Shown here: positions 7,857-16,493 of the stretch, one piece after another | Position numbering within the stretch: the first letter of the stretch is position 1 | Layout: each line of letters opens with the position of its first letter | Origin: Myxococcota bacterium | GTDB lineage: Bacteria > Myxococcota_A > UBA9160 > UBA4427 | Reading direction: 5' to 3' | NCBI GenBank assembly: GCA_029243605.1 | Contig: JAQWRT010000026.1 | Coordinates: 120,980 to 184,979, forward strand | DNA: 64,000 nt | Notes under the pieces: model-generated | What the model was told of the DNA's origin: nothing | The model's database searches: none | Seen by the model: only the letters and a program-made list of their open reading frames with translations | Made by a program: the position numbers and the translations under genes

Positions 7857-10022
7857 TCAGAAGCCAGGTGAGGAGAGGCGTATCCGCAGGCCACCTCCGG
7901 CGCCGAACTCGGAACTGTACTGGCCGTAGAGCGAGATGTGGCGCGTCACGATGAACTCGGCCCCAGAAGCCCACTCCCAACCCGTCTCGGTGTCGTACTG
8001 AGTGTCGGCGAATCCAACGAGGCGGCGAGTAATCGAAACTTCCTTTTCTGCGCTCCAGCGGAAACTTTTATCCGTGCCGACCCACACGCTTGTATGGATA
8101 TTGAGAGGCAAGAGCCAACTCAGGCCGAAGACGCCCCGCACGTCCTTTTCGCCGTCGGCCTCGCTGTAGGCATTCACACCGAGGAAGGGACTGAGGTAGC
8201 GGTTGATGTAGTAACTGTACGACCCAGTGACATCGTAGTCGCCGTCGTCGTAGCCGACCTCCCAGCCCAGTCCGAAAATGTTGCGTGTATTCGAGATCTC
8301 TGCCGAACCTTGGGCCATTTGGCTGAGGGCGCTCGCGGAGCCGAAGGCATACCACGAGTCGTCGTAGAGGCTGGGTCGTACCGCGAGAGTGGCGGCGTCG
8401 ACTTCAGTGCCCTCGTAGTGGACGATCCGCTCCATACCGCTCTTCATGTGATAGAGGATATGACAGTGAAAAAACCAGTCCTTCTCTTCGTTGGCGTCGA
8501 ATTCGATCACCGTAGTTTGCATGGGGGCGACGTCGACGGTGTGTTTCAAAGGCGCGTGGGTTCCCTGTCCGTTGAGAACACGAAAAAAATGGCCATGGAG
8601 ATGCATGGGGTGATTCATCATCGTGCGGTTGGACATTTCGAAGCGAACGCGCTCTCCCTTTTTGATGCGAATCGTGTTCGAGGGATGGAGAGTTTCTCCG
8701 TTCATGCTCCAGACGTATCGGTCCATGTCTCCGGTCAGGTTAATCTTCACCACCCGGGTGGGCCGCACTCCCTTGATGGTCGTGTCGTCTGGAGCGCGCA
8801 GCCTCGAATAGGGCGGCCCTGGCCGTTCGGTCTTGGCTTCGGCCCCAGTGCCGCTGCCTTGCCCCATCGCCCCCATCGCCCCCATCCCAGGGCTTTTCTT
8901 TTTGGGGGAGGCGGTCTCAGGGATGGGCTCGCTGGGAGGTAGCAGCGCGACGTCGCCACCGACGTCCCACGCGGTTCGCCGCATGGCACGGATATAGCCC
9001 GCGTTCATCGCGTTTTGGTAGTAATCGGGCTTGGGAACTTCCGGGGCTACCAGGAGGTCTCCCTTTCCGATGATGGCGTCTACATGGCCGGAGCCGTCTT
9101 GTGCCGTGGCGCGGAAACCCGAGGCGCCCTCGGTCGGCACGGTAATGAGAACGTCGTAGGTTTCCGCAACGGCGATGAGCAACCTATCGAGCTCAAAGGG
9201 TTCGACATCTTTTCCATCGGCAGCGACGACTGTCATGGGCCCGCCGGCGAATTGCACGTAGAAATAGCTTCCCGATGCCGCGTTGATAATTCGCAGGCGC
9301 ACCGTTTCTCCGGGTTCGGCAAAAAAATCGGGGTCCGTTTTTCCGTTGATCAGAAACCGGTCGTAGGCGACGTCAGAAATCTCGTTATCCGGCATGCTTT
9401 CCCATTCGCGGCGGAGAAAATCGCCAAGGCGATTTCGTCGGAGTGCACCCCAGAGACTCTGGTTGGAGTTGCGTTCGATGGCGTACCACTCGTTGCCGCT
9501 CTTGAGGAGTCCCGCCACGCGTTCTGGGTTCTCGTCGGTCCAGTCCGAGAGGACCACCACTTGTTCGCGGTCGGCGGGGTGGCGCTCTCCGTTCCGGGGG
9601 TGAATGACGATGGATCCGTAGACCCCGCGTTGTTCTTGGAGGCCGCTGTGGGAGTGGTACCAATAGGTTCCTGCCTGCCTGATTGGGAACTCGTAGGTGA
9701 AATCACTGTGTGGGGGGATCCCGGGGAAACTGACGGCGGGAACCCCGTCCTGTCCGGGTGGGACCAACAGGCCGTGCCAATGCACGGACGAGGGGACATC
9801 TAGGTCGTTGTGGACATGAATGCGGGCCACGTCTCCCTCGGTGAACTCGAGGGTGGGCCCGGGGATTTGGCCGTTGACCGTAAGGGCCTCAACGGGCTTT
9901 CCCGTAAAGTTGACCTCGCCCGTGGCGATTGTGAGTTGGGCTTCGACGACTGCCGAGCGCGCATCTCCGGCTGGGGCGGCGAGGGCTGCGGTGATGAGAG
10001 CTACGACCAGTGTTTTCAACAT
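7857..10022 (-). CDS. CopA-like multicopper oxidase with C-terminal beta-barrel (CopB/PcoB-like) segment, 721 aa
   Basis: A signal peptide (residues 1-24) leads into three cupredoxin domains. All four copper-binding clusters are intact: HWHG (81-84), HSHSG (123-127), HPMHLHGH (471-478) and HCHILYHMKSGM (519-530). It should therefore oxidise Cu(I) or phenolics in the periplasm, as CopA/PcoA do in copper tolerance. A Met/Gly-rich linker (around 380-390) could bind copper. Residues ~575-721 are not part of a normal CopA. They show alternating hydrophobic strands (FGLGWEVGYDDG, SYSYYINRYLSPFLGVNAYS, ISLYGQYSSEFGAGGGLRIRL) and end in Phe, like the outer-membrane barrel CopB/PcoB. The start at 10022 has GGAGG ten bases upstream; a longer frame to 10109 is open but lacks a signal-peptide start. 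The oxidase call is secure; the barrel homology is inferred. Confidence 0.85.
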   Translation of the reverse strand: MLKTLVVALITAALAAPAGDARSAVVEAQLTIATGEVNFTGKPVEALTVNGQIPGPTLEFTEGDVARIHVHNDLDVPSSVHWHGLLVPPGQDGVPAVSFPGIPPHSDFTYEFPIRQAGTYWYHSHSGLQEQRGVYGSIVIHPRNGERHPADREQVVVLSDWTDENPERVAGLLKSGNEWYAIERNSNQSLWGALRRNRLGDFLRREWESMPDNEISDVAYDRFLINGKTDPDFFAEPGETVRLRIINAASGSYFYVQFAGGPMTVVAADGKDVEPFELDRLLIAVAETYDVLITVPTEGASGFRATAQDGSGHVDAIIGKGDLLVAPEVPKPDYYQNAMNAGYIRAMRRTAWDVGGDVALLPPSEPIPETASPKKKSPGMGAMGAMGQGSGTGAEAKTERPGPPYSRLRAPDDTTIKGVRPTRVVKINLTGDMDRYVWSMNGETLHPSNTIRIKKGERVRFEMSNRTMMNHPMHLHGHFFRVLNGQGTHAPLKHTVDVAPMQTTVIEFDANEEKDWFFHCHILYHMKSGMERIVHYEGTEVDAATLAVRPSLYDDSWYAFGSASALSQMAQGSAEISNTRNIFGLGWEVGYDDGDYDVTGSYSYYINRYLSPFLGVNAYSEADGEKDVRGVFGLSWLLPLNIHTSVWVGTDKSFRWSAEKEVSITRRLVGFADTQYDTETGWEWASGAEFIVTRHISLYGQYSSEFGAGGGLRIRLSSPGF

Positions 10023-10205
10023 GGACTGCGTGCCTCCAGCAAGGTTGACCGACCTGTATTCCCGCAGCCAAAGATAGCGGATCAGAGAATTCTGGTTCCG
10101 AGGGCTCAAGCGAAGGTCTCACCATGAGCAGAACCCGATGCTGTTCGAAGTCGCGAGGCGTCGCTATTCGGTGTAGCTAGCGCGGGAGAATCTGGCGGGA
10201 CGGAT

Positions 10206-10841
10206 CTATGGGTTCGCCGGCCGCTTAGCCCAGCGAAGGCTGTTCGTGAGCCCGAATATGATGAGGAATAGGGCCAGAAGGAGGCGGGGGTCGCCAGCCT
10301 GAAACCAGGGATCGGCCGGGAAGGCGATGGTCTTGTTCATCGCCGCGATCTTGAACTCATGAGGGCCGCGAAAATCCGGGTTTCCGGCGATTTCGAGCAT
10401 GTCCCGACGGCTTCGATAGCGCATCAGGCCTGCGGTGGTCCATTGGTTCGCTCCTTCGATTCCCCAGATGTCGAGGGCGGGGGCGGTCGCTTGACCGAAG
10501 AGGACGGGATGTGAAGCGCGCTTTAGGAGTTCGGGATACATATGCTCCATGTAGCGGTCCATCAGGTCCTGAGCTGTGGCGTCCTTAGGTACGCCCTCCA
10601 TTTTTGGTGGTGGATTATTGATTTCGATGAGGTTGACCATGACGAAGTCGTCGCCGGTGTCGGATTCGAGGAAATGGCGGATCTTGGCGATGTCTTCAGG
10701 GGCAGCGTCGCTGGCCTCGGCACTCCGCAGCACGGTTTCAATTTCGGCGGTGGTGAGGGGTCCCTTGAAGGATGTGTACCAGCCGAAAAAGGCAAGCCAG
10801 GCGACCATCAGTGTCAGCCAGGCGGTGCGCGGACGGATCAT
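10206..10841 (-). CDS. Two-helix membrane protein with dimeric-barrel-like domain, 211 aa
   Basis: Membrane helices flank a soluble core: residues ~8-24 and a C-terminal LLLALFLIIFGLTNSL. The core contains FVMVNLIEIN, a strand typical of ferredoxin-like dimeric barrels, and YRSRRDMLEIAGNPDF, which parallels the YPSRDAYES and YPNRAAWEA blocks of the proteins at 258-1151 and 49333-50253. It looks like a single-repeat member of the same group. Function is unknown. It lies 183 bases downstream of the multicopper oxidase on the same strand reading toward it, but the spacing argues against tight coupling. Not recognised as a named family beyond the DUF1330-like fold. Confidence 0.5.
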   Translation of the reverse strand: MIRPRTAWLTLMVAWLAFFGWYTSFKGPLTTAEIETVLRSAEASDAAPEDIAKIRHFLESDTGDDFVMVNLIEINNPPPKMEGVPKDATAQDLMDRYMEHMYPELLKRASHPVLFGQATAPALDIWGIEGANQWTTAGLMRYRSRRDMLEIAGNPDFRGPHEFKIAAMNKTIAFPADPWFQAGDPRLLLALFLIIFGLTNSLRWAKRPANP

Positions 10842-11165
10842 GAATATGCCTCCAATTTGGGCCGTGGAATTCCGGGCCTGCGATCAAAATGACACTAGCC
10901 CACAGGCCCATAGAGAGGCGCGCTCCTGGTCCGGCAGTCCGCTCGTTTTCCTCCGCCTCTCCCCAACCCCGAGGCGGGGGCAGAGGTGGAACTGGGCCGA
11001 CCCTGAGACCTCCCGGCCGGTCTTCGGACCCCTCAGCACGATGAGATGGCGATTTTCGAGATCCACTGGATTTCGAGCGACACCATCGGGAATTCGGGTC
11101 CACATACCCTACACCTGACAATTCAGGTTCCCGTTGAGAAGTGGGGCCAGACCAAGGAGATCGAT
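10842..11165. other. Intergenic region between divergent genes
   Basis: About 320 bases between two divergently read genes. It should hold both promoters. No convincing operator, repeat or small gene was seen. An open frame reaches back to 11046 but lacks a ribosome site. Confidence 0.4.
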
Positions 11166-11927
11166 ATGGGATTGAGTCAGGCCGCCGAACGCGACCTCCC
11201 GAAATGGATCGGCTGGTACCTGGGGCGGGCGCTTGTTGGACTCACTCTGCTTTCGTTCCTGGGGTTGATCCCCGGTTCGGCATGGGGCCTGTCCTATATC
11301 ATTGCCCCTGGTGCCACGTTCGAGTCCGTTTCGACTCCATCGCTGCCGTTAACTGGACAATTCGAACTCACGGCCTGGGGAGTCTGTGCCAATCCCTGTG
11401 AGCCCGATGCCTATGCGATCACAGATGTTGTCCTGGCTGGGGGAGGTCAGACGCTTTCCAGCGGGGTGGTCGAGCCCATCTTTGCGGGGTCGGTATTCGA
11501 ATCTCCTGCTTTTGAAGTTTTACCGAACGGGAGCGTTGTGACCGGTGAGTTCACTATCGAGCGGACTATTACCTCCGAGGGGACTCTGAGCGGCGATCCC
11601 CACAATCACGACTATTTCCAGACCTACAGCGAAATTCTCTTCGGTCCCCTGGCTTTTATCACCGGAGACCCACGAGAAGTTATCTTCTCGACTCCTCGTG
11701 GTGAGTGGCCCGTTGAGGTCACCCTCGCCTATGCCGTGATCGAAAGAACCGGCACCGCGCTCTCGGGATATGACGGGAGTGGGACGCTCTATTCGAATGA
11801 AATCGTCGACCTGCAGAGCACCGCGATAGGCCAGGTGATATTCACCGCACATCCGGTCCCCGAGCCCAGTACCGGTCTTCTTGTTTTGATGGGGTTGTTC
11901 GGGTTTGGGTGGCGGCGCGCCAGATAG
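11166..11927 (+). CDS. Secreted PEP-CTERM protein, 253 aa
   Basis: The N-terminus has a long signal (helix RALVGLTLLSFLGLIPGSAWG). The C-terminus is a textbook PEP-CTERM sorting signal: VPEPSTGLLVLMGLFGFGWRRAR, with the PEP triad, a hydrophobic helix and a terminal Arg cluster. Such proteins are exported, processed by an exosortase and attached to the envelope or exopolysaccharide matrix. The body is beta-rich, has two cysteines near CANPCEPDAY and shows no enzyme motif. AAGGAG lies six bases before the ATG chosen. A second PEP-CTERM gene, broken, is at 28.0-28.6 kb. No exosortase gene is in the window. Confidence 0.8.
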   Translation: MGLSQAAERDLPKWIGWYLGRALVGLTLLSFLGLIPGSAWGLSYIIAPGATFESVSTPSLPLTGQFELTAWGVCANPCEPDAYAITDVVLAGGGQTLSSGVVEPIFAGSVFESPAFEVLPNGSVVTGEFTIERTITSEGTLSGDPHNHDYFQTYSEILFGPLAFITGDPREVIFSTPRGEWPVEVTLAYAVIERTGTALSGYDGSGTLYSNEIVDLQSTAIGQVIFTAHPVPEPSTGLLVLMGLFGFGWRRAR

Positions 11928-12145
11928 GGCAGGGGCCTGCCAGCGTCGGTTCCTGAGCCACGGTTTCCAGTGGCCTTTGTTGGCCTATGGAACAAAACTC
12001 AATCATTGAGCGAGCAAGGAATGCGAGAGGTCTATAGTTGGGTCATTGGAGGGACCAAATTCTGCGCTCCCTGCAGGAATTCTACGGGCGAATTGCCTAA
12101 GATGATCGGAACCGATGGCCGGGTCGCCGGCAGAGGAGACCCAAG

Positions 12146-12493
12146 ATGAACCGAGCGGTTGCTTTGGCTTCGCTGGCCTTTCTGGTCCTGCCCCTTTCCG
12201 GCTGTCTGATGCTTGCCGCCGGGACAGCCGGGGTGGTGGGGTATCAAATGGGCACCAATGACCAGCCCATAGGTGACCAGGTCGACGATGCGTCGGTCAC
12301 GACGGCGGTGAAGGCTAGCCTTTTGGCCGAGCGCGGCGTCGAATCTTTGCGAGTTCACGTCGAGACGCTCGATGGTGTCGTCACTCTCGAGGGTAGTTTG
12401 CCCGATGAGGCGATGATCGAACGCGCTGTAAAAGCTACGCGAGCGACCAGTGGCGTTCGGTCCGTGGATTCGAAACTGACTCTCATACCCTAG
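12146..12493 (+). CDS. BON-domain lipoprotein (OsmY-like), 115 aa
   Basis: A lipoprotein signal ends in LSGC (Cys20). The mature part has an AGTAGVVGYQMGTNDQP linker and one BON domain of about 65 residues with the usual VTTAVKASLLAERGVES...VHVETLDGVVTLEGSLPDE pattern. BON domains bind phospholipid or other envelope components, and OsmY/DolP-like proteins help keep the outer membrane intact under stress. GAGGAG lies 7-8 bases before the start. Tandem hairpins follow the stop codon. Confidence 0.85.
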   Translation: MNRAVALASLAFLVLPLSGCLMLAAGTAGVVGYQMGTNDQPIGDQVDDASVTTAVKASLLAERGVESLRVHVETLDGVVTLEGSLPDEAMIERAVKATRATSGVRSVDSKLTLIP

Positions 12494-12506
12494 CGATACC
12501 CGAGAC

Positions 12507-12554
12507 CTGCAGAACCCGGGTGTTGAGTTCTGCAGAGAAGTGGTCTCCACTTCT
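12507..12554 (+). terminator. Two tandem hairpins after the BON gene
   Basis: Just after the BON stop, a 9-bp perfect stem (CTGCAGAAC / GTTCTGCAG, 11-base loop) is followed at once by an 8-bp stem (AGAAGTGG / CCACTTCT, 3-base loop). There is no clear U-run, so transcript end protection or a weak terminator is likely. It may also serve the convergent gene at 12602. Confidence 0.45.
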
Positions 12555-12601
12555 AAGGTCGGAAAGGGTCTGAGCTCTTTCGTCGCGTCCCTTCTCCCGG
12601 C

Positions 12602-13057
12602 CTATTGGGGAGTAGAGGGATCCTTGGCGGCTTCGGCGGGAGGCGTCGCTTCTGCCGGCGGATCCGCGGGCGTGGCATCGCTGGCTGAATCAGGCTTGGC
12701 CGCCGAATCGTTCTCGGGAGTTTCGATGGGCGTCAGGCCCTTACCTCTATTTTCCACGGCTTTGGTGAGGCCAAAGCCTGAACTCCGCCAGCGCTGAGCC
12801 GAATCCGCCGTAAAGGAGTTTTGCTTCCAGGCGAGTGTGGCTTCGAGATCAAAGCCGCGGCTATGCCAATCCTGGGCGCTCTTCGGATCGAATCCCTTTT
12901 TCGCCCACGCTTGAGCATCCGCGGCGCTGAAGCCATCAGCCTTCCAGGCCGCGATTTCATCTTGGGTCATATCACCCCACGGAGGTGTGGAAGCACATCC
13001 GACAAAAAATGCGGCAAATGCGATGGCAACGACGCGTAGGAAACTAGATCTGGACAT
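12602..13057 (-). CDS. Lipoprotein with five exact 13-residue W..GF repeats, 151 aa
   Basis: A lipoprotein signal ends at Cys21 (FFVGC). Residues 38-100 are built of five tandem 13-residue units whose leading tryptophans sit at 38, 51, 64, 77 and 90. Consensus is W-x-x-x-G-F-x-x-x-x-A-x-x; the fourth unit has NSF instead of GF. Each unit likely forms a short helix plus turn, giving a small solenoid. The C-terminal 45 residues are a low-complexity Pro/Ala/Glu/Asp tail. A similar W..GF..xxA motif occurs in uncharacterised bacterial proteins; no function is known to me. It is a single gene, convergent with the BON lipoprotein, which suggests but does not prove an envelope role. Confidence 0.7.
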   Translation of the reverse strand: MSRSSFLRVVAIAFAAFFVGCASTPPWGDMTQDEIAAWKADGFSAADAQAWAKKGFDPKSAQDWHSRGFDLEATLAWKQNSFTADSAQRWRSSGFGLTKAVENRGKGLTPIETPENDSAAKPDSASDATPADPPAEATPPAEAAKDPSTPQ

Positions 13058-13301
13058 GTCGAACTCTCCTATTGGCGGTTGTCGGCGAGGCGAAATGCTG
13101 ACTCAACTGAAGAGAGCATAGGGGAAAAGCGATGCCATGCCTCTCTCTAATAAGGCCTGCTTTTCTGCAGAAGATCAGGCGTTCAGGATGGGTGGTGTCG
13201 TACACAACTGCCTGAGGCCATAAATCCTGAGTTCTGGGAGTAGCTCTGGATTCCAAGCCAGAGACATTCGCGTTTATGCGACGGTTTCGTCTCCGAGAAG
13301 C

Positions 13302-13751
13302 TCAGATGTCGTAGACCCCAAATTCGTGGGGGTCAGTTCCGAGCACTCGGCAGACTTGTTCGACGACGCTCCGTTCGGCCGGACTGAAATCCAGATCTGC
13401 ATGGCCCACTGCAAGACAAGCGCGAATCAGCGTGCCGGCTTCCTCTGTTGTACCCCGGAACTTCGAGAGCTTTGCCATCAGTCCTTCACGCCCAGCGACC
13501 GGGTCTTCACTCAGCTGTCGCGCATACTGATCGTAGGTTGCCACCGCAGAGTTTCGATCCACCGGCTGTAGATGCGTGAGGCGCCCGAGGATTCTCTCGC
13601 GGGTGACCAACTCGGATCGGTGCTGATCGCGATCTGCCGTAGCAACCAATGCGACGCCGGCCATCAGGAGATCGACGAAGGCCTTCTGTTGTGACCGTTC
13701 GCGGAACCCGGCCAGAACTCCGCTAATTTTTTTCAAGATACCCTCAAGCAC
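13302..13751 (-). CDS. TerB-like protein (tellurite-resistance TerB fold), 149 aa
   Basis: An all-helical protein with the TerB layout: LMAGVALVATADRDQHRSE near residues 29-47, then a second half with LIRACLAVGHADLDFSPAERSVVEQVCRVLG. The paired acidic ADxD.....E motifs are the metal-binding sites of TerB/DjlA-N domains. No other ter genes are near, so a role in tellurite resistance is not implied; stand-alone TerB proteins are widespread and of unknown function. A second TerB-like domain occurs fused to Coq4 at 46133-47110. Confidence 0.75.
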   Translation of the reverse strand: MLEGILKKISGVLAGFRERSQQKAFVDLLMAGVALVATADRDQHRSELVTRERILGRLTHLQPVDRNSAVATYDQYARQLSEDPVAGREGLMAKLSKFRGTTEEAGTLIRACLAVGHADLDFSPAERSVVEQVCRVLGTDPHEFGVYDI

Positions 13752-13801
13752 GGTGCAAATATTAGCAAAGCATGGGCGTCTAGGTTCGGAAGGTTCTACG
13801 C

Positions 13802-13834
13802 GCCGGGAACGGCGCCTGCAGGGCCGTTCCCGGC
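13802..13834. repeat. 12-bp perfect inverted repeat (hairpin)
   Basis: GCCGGGAACGGC is followed by a 9-base loop and its exact complement. The loop itself contains the palindrome CCTGCAGG. It sits in the spacer between the start of the TerB gene (minus strand) and the broken gene at 14007. No U-run follows on either strand. It could be a transcription terminator from either side, a regulatory stem in a 5-prime leader, or a dispersed repeat element. Confidence 0.5.
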
Positions 13835-14006
13835 AAGCTCTTCGGTTATTGCCGCACGTCGTACCGGAGCCCGGCCTTAGAGTCCTATCTGCGGTCTAGG
13901 GTGTCTCCCGAAATGCTTCAGGAGTTAAGAGATGAGACAAACGGACACGGATCCGAGCGCACAGAGCTTTCGCTGAAGTCGGTATTCGGGAGCGCGCATT
14001 GCTTGA

Positions 14007-14816
14007 GTAACGGGAATTATCCTTGGGCTTTGTGGGCTTCTACTTGCTCCTGCGGGTACCTTCGCATCGCCCACGGCCATCAGCGAGATTTTTGCATTGG
14101 CTGATGTCGAAAACAGCTGTCCCGATGGCGGCACGGAGTACGGCTCAGTCGAGTGCGCTGTGAAAAATCCCACGCTCTACGTGGTTGAGGGTCGTGCGCG
14201 TTCGGCCTCTGGACACTTCGCGGCGTCCTACGCGAGCCAAGGTTTCAACCTCAACGACGGGACCGGAGGTCTCTTTATCAAAACGCGGGAGAACAGCGAT
14301 CTCGAGGTAGAGCGGGGCGACCGCCTTCGTGTGACGGGCATGAGCGGTTGCACCTGGGGGACCTTGTCGCTCCCTGATATCGTCGTCGAGGATGCAGCAG
14401 GCAAGGGTCCCGTGGTATGCGCTCCGCGCCAAGTGGGGTAACTGACACACGCCCCTTCAATCGATGGAGACCCGGAGGTGACACCCAACGGGTGTGATTG
14501 CCTTACCCCCTTTTCCGTCACCGAAGGCGATGTCATAACTGTTCGGGGTACTGCAGTCGCCGACCTGGCCGATGATGGCGAATACGGATTCAAGCTCTTC
14601 CTAGATGACGCTTCAGGGGTGGCTCAAATTTCCATCGACGCGAAATCCGGGGTTCGTGTGCAGAAGATCCGTGACCGTCTTTTGACGGACGGCGAAGACT
14701 TTTGCGTCACCAGGGTTGTGGGCCAGTTCGCTGGCGTGAATTTTGAGGTTTTTCCGCGTACGACTCGGGATATCCGCCGCGCCCGGCCCAAGCGTGACGA
14801 TCCCTGCCACCGCTGA
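14007..14816 (+). pseudogene. Broken secreted protein with two OB-fold-like domains
   Basis: One reading frame encodes a signal-peptide-like stretch (hydrophobic core ILGLCGLLLAPAG, 14016-14060) followed by SPTAISEIFALADVENSC. The SPTAISEI motif recalls the mature start of secreted nuclease/lamin-tail proteins. Then come two OB-like halves with GDRLRVTG and GDVITVRG strands. Two defects mark it as damaged. There is no ATG, GTG or TTG in frame between the upstream TGA (14004) and the signal core. An in-frame TAA at 14439-14441 also splits the two halves, and coding continues in the same frame beyond it. Separate expression of the second half from a GTG at 14478 is possible. Resemblance to YdeI/ExeM-type OB folds is inferred from pattern only. 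Confidence 0.55.
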
Positions 14817-14864
14817 GGGGCACTCGTGACGTCTGACGGGGAACCCGTTGGCTGATCGTATCAA

Positions 14865-16157
14865 TCAGTGTTGGAGTGTGACCCCCATCATGACCAGATT
14901 TCGTGTGTAGCTCTGCCCCGAGAAATTTGAGTCGCGATCATCGTAGGTATAGGTCAAGTTCAGCTGAACCCTTTGCGAAAGTCGGTAGTCCGCCCCTAGA
15001 GAAAATCGGAAGCCGTCGTCGTCCCGCTTCGAGCCCACGTAGTCGGCGTTGTAATACGAGAAGTCTCCTTTGAGGTCGAGTCCCCGAGTGAGCTCGTGAT
15101 CTATCCCTATGGTTCCGATGGAATAGAAGATGCCGCCCGCAATGGGGTTCGTGGAGTCCATGACTTCTCGGGAGCCCGTCAGCCTTACGGTGGTGAGTTC
15201 ACTGGCTTTCCACGTCAGGTCGACGCCGAAAGAGACGCCAGAGACATCTTCGAACTGGGTGCTCTGATAATCCTGATCGAGGTATCCGACAAATGCCTCA
15301 CCCGAGATCAGATTCGTGATCTCGGAGGAGATACCCGCGGCGACACGGTAGCCCTCGGAATCCTGGGTCACCCGAGTTCCGGGTACGGCGGGGGGAGGGA
15401 GAGGAGCACTTAAATTGTTGAAGTCAGTTTTAGTATTTGTTCCGCGCACGAAAGCCTCGTAGCCCGGTGAGAATGAATATCCGATTTGACCCGTCAGGCT
15501 GTAGACCTCACGGTTGCGGTACTTCTGGCTGGCCTCGTCGTATTCGTAGACTTGCAGGTTGGCGACCATGGACAAGTCGACCTTGTTGACCCTGTAGCTG
15601 CCCGCTGTACTCGCCTGGATGAGATCGTATTGCACAGGATCAGGCGAGTTGATCGGGCCGTTGATGCCGCCGCGCGGGTCAGTGAGCTGCTGATAACCAA
15701 CCATTGCCCCAAGATCGGCGTTCTCGAGCACGTCGAGTGTCCCCGCTCCCCCGACGCCCCAATTCAGATTGTCCTGGGAACTGTGCTCGGAATAGATGCG
15801 CGAAGAAAGGAACCCACCGAGTTGGAGTGCGTGACGCGACCAGTCCGATTCGAGGGCGAGAGAAGGATCCACTTGGAAACGGGCGGAACTCAACTCATTC
15901 GTCTCTGTAGCGAGGAGATTGCCATCGTAGCCCGTCAATAAGGCAAGCTTGGGGTACGCGGTAAAACCGCCGAGCTTCGTCCCCATGGCTTCGTCGTTCG
16001 GGGCGACTCGGTCGGTCACGCCATAGAGCACAGGCAACCCCTGGGCCAAGGCTACGGGAGCGATGATAAGCCAAGCCAGAAAGTAAATGGCCAACGCCGC
16101 GAACAGAGCGGGCCAAAGGCGAATGGCATTATTTGAAAGGAGCCGACTCTTATTCAC
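14865..16157 (-). CDS. Outer-membrane beta-barrel protein (BBP2-like porin), 430 aa
   Basis: A signal peptide (hydrophobic WPALFAALAIYFLAWLIIAPVALAQG) is followed by about 400 residues of amphipathic strands separated by short turns. Repeated patterns such as LGAMVGYQQL, SLTGQIGYSFSPGYEAFVRGTNT, DLKGDFSYYNADY and VQLNLTYTYDDRD end in MMGVTLQH. This fits the outer-membrane barrel group found beside exopolysaccharide loci (beta-barrel porin 2 type). The GTG start at 16157 has AAAGAGG seven bases upstream. The longer frame to 16235 lacks a ribosome site and would put 26 polar residues before the signal. Single gene; cargo unknown. Confidence 0.75.
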   Translation of the reverse strand: MNKSRLLSNNAIRLWPALFAALAIYFLAWLIIAPVALAQGLPVLYGVTDRVAPNDEAMGTKLGGFTAYPKLALLTGYDGNLLATETNELSSARFQVDPSLALESDWSRHALQLGGFLSSRIYSEHSSQDNLNWGVGGAGTLDVLENADLGAMVGYQQLTDPRGGINGPINSPDPVQYDLIQASTAGSYRVNKVDLSMVANLQVYEYDEASQKYRNREVYSLTGQIGYSFSPGYEAFVRGTNTKTDFNNLSAPLPPPAVPGTRVTQDSEGYRVAAGISSEITNLISGEAFVGYLDQDYQSTQFEDVSGVSFGVDLTWKASELTTVRLTGSREVMDSTNPIAGGIFYSIGTIGIDHELTRGLDLKGDFSYYNADYVGSKRDDDGFRFSLGADYRLSQRVQLNLTYTYDDRDSNFSGQSYTRNLVMMGVTLQH

Positions 16158-16493
16158 GCGAAATCCTCTTTGGTGAAACCAGAGCTTAAAGCAAGAGGGA
16201 GTCGGGAGGAAAGTTTTCGGTTGCCAGGCCGACATTTTTCCCGGCAGGCGATCCTCGTGCGCCAGAGTATGATGAGCAGAGGCACAGATAGGAGCCTGGA
16301 ATCGCCCGGCTAGTCGAAGGATTGGTCAAGAAGAGGCAGGCCCTTTGTCTCGATTGAGGCTCTCATCCGGAGATTTCGCTGAGCCGCTTCGATCTATTAT
16401 CGAAAGAATCTACGAATCAGATGGAGAGGATAATTCCCCTCGACTACCGTCTAGGGTCAGAAATCTAAGCCTATCAACGTAAGGGAACGCTCG

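Noticed and set aside
13302..13751. Tellurite-resistance locus
   Set aside because: Only a stand-alone TerB-like gene; no terC, terD or other ter genes are near.
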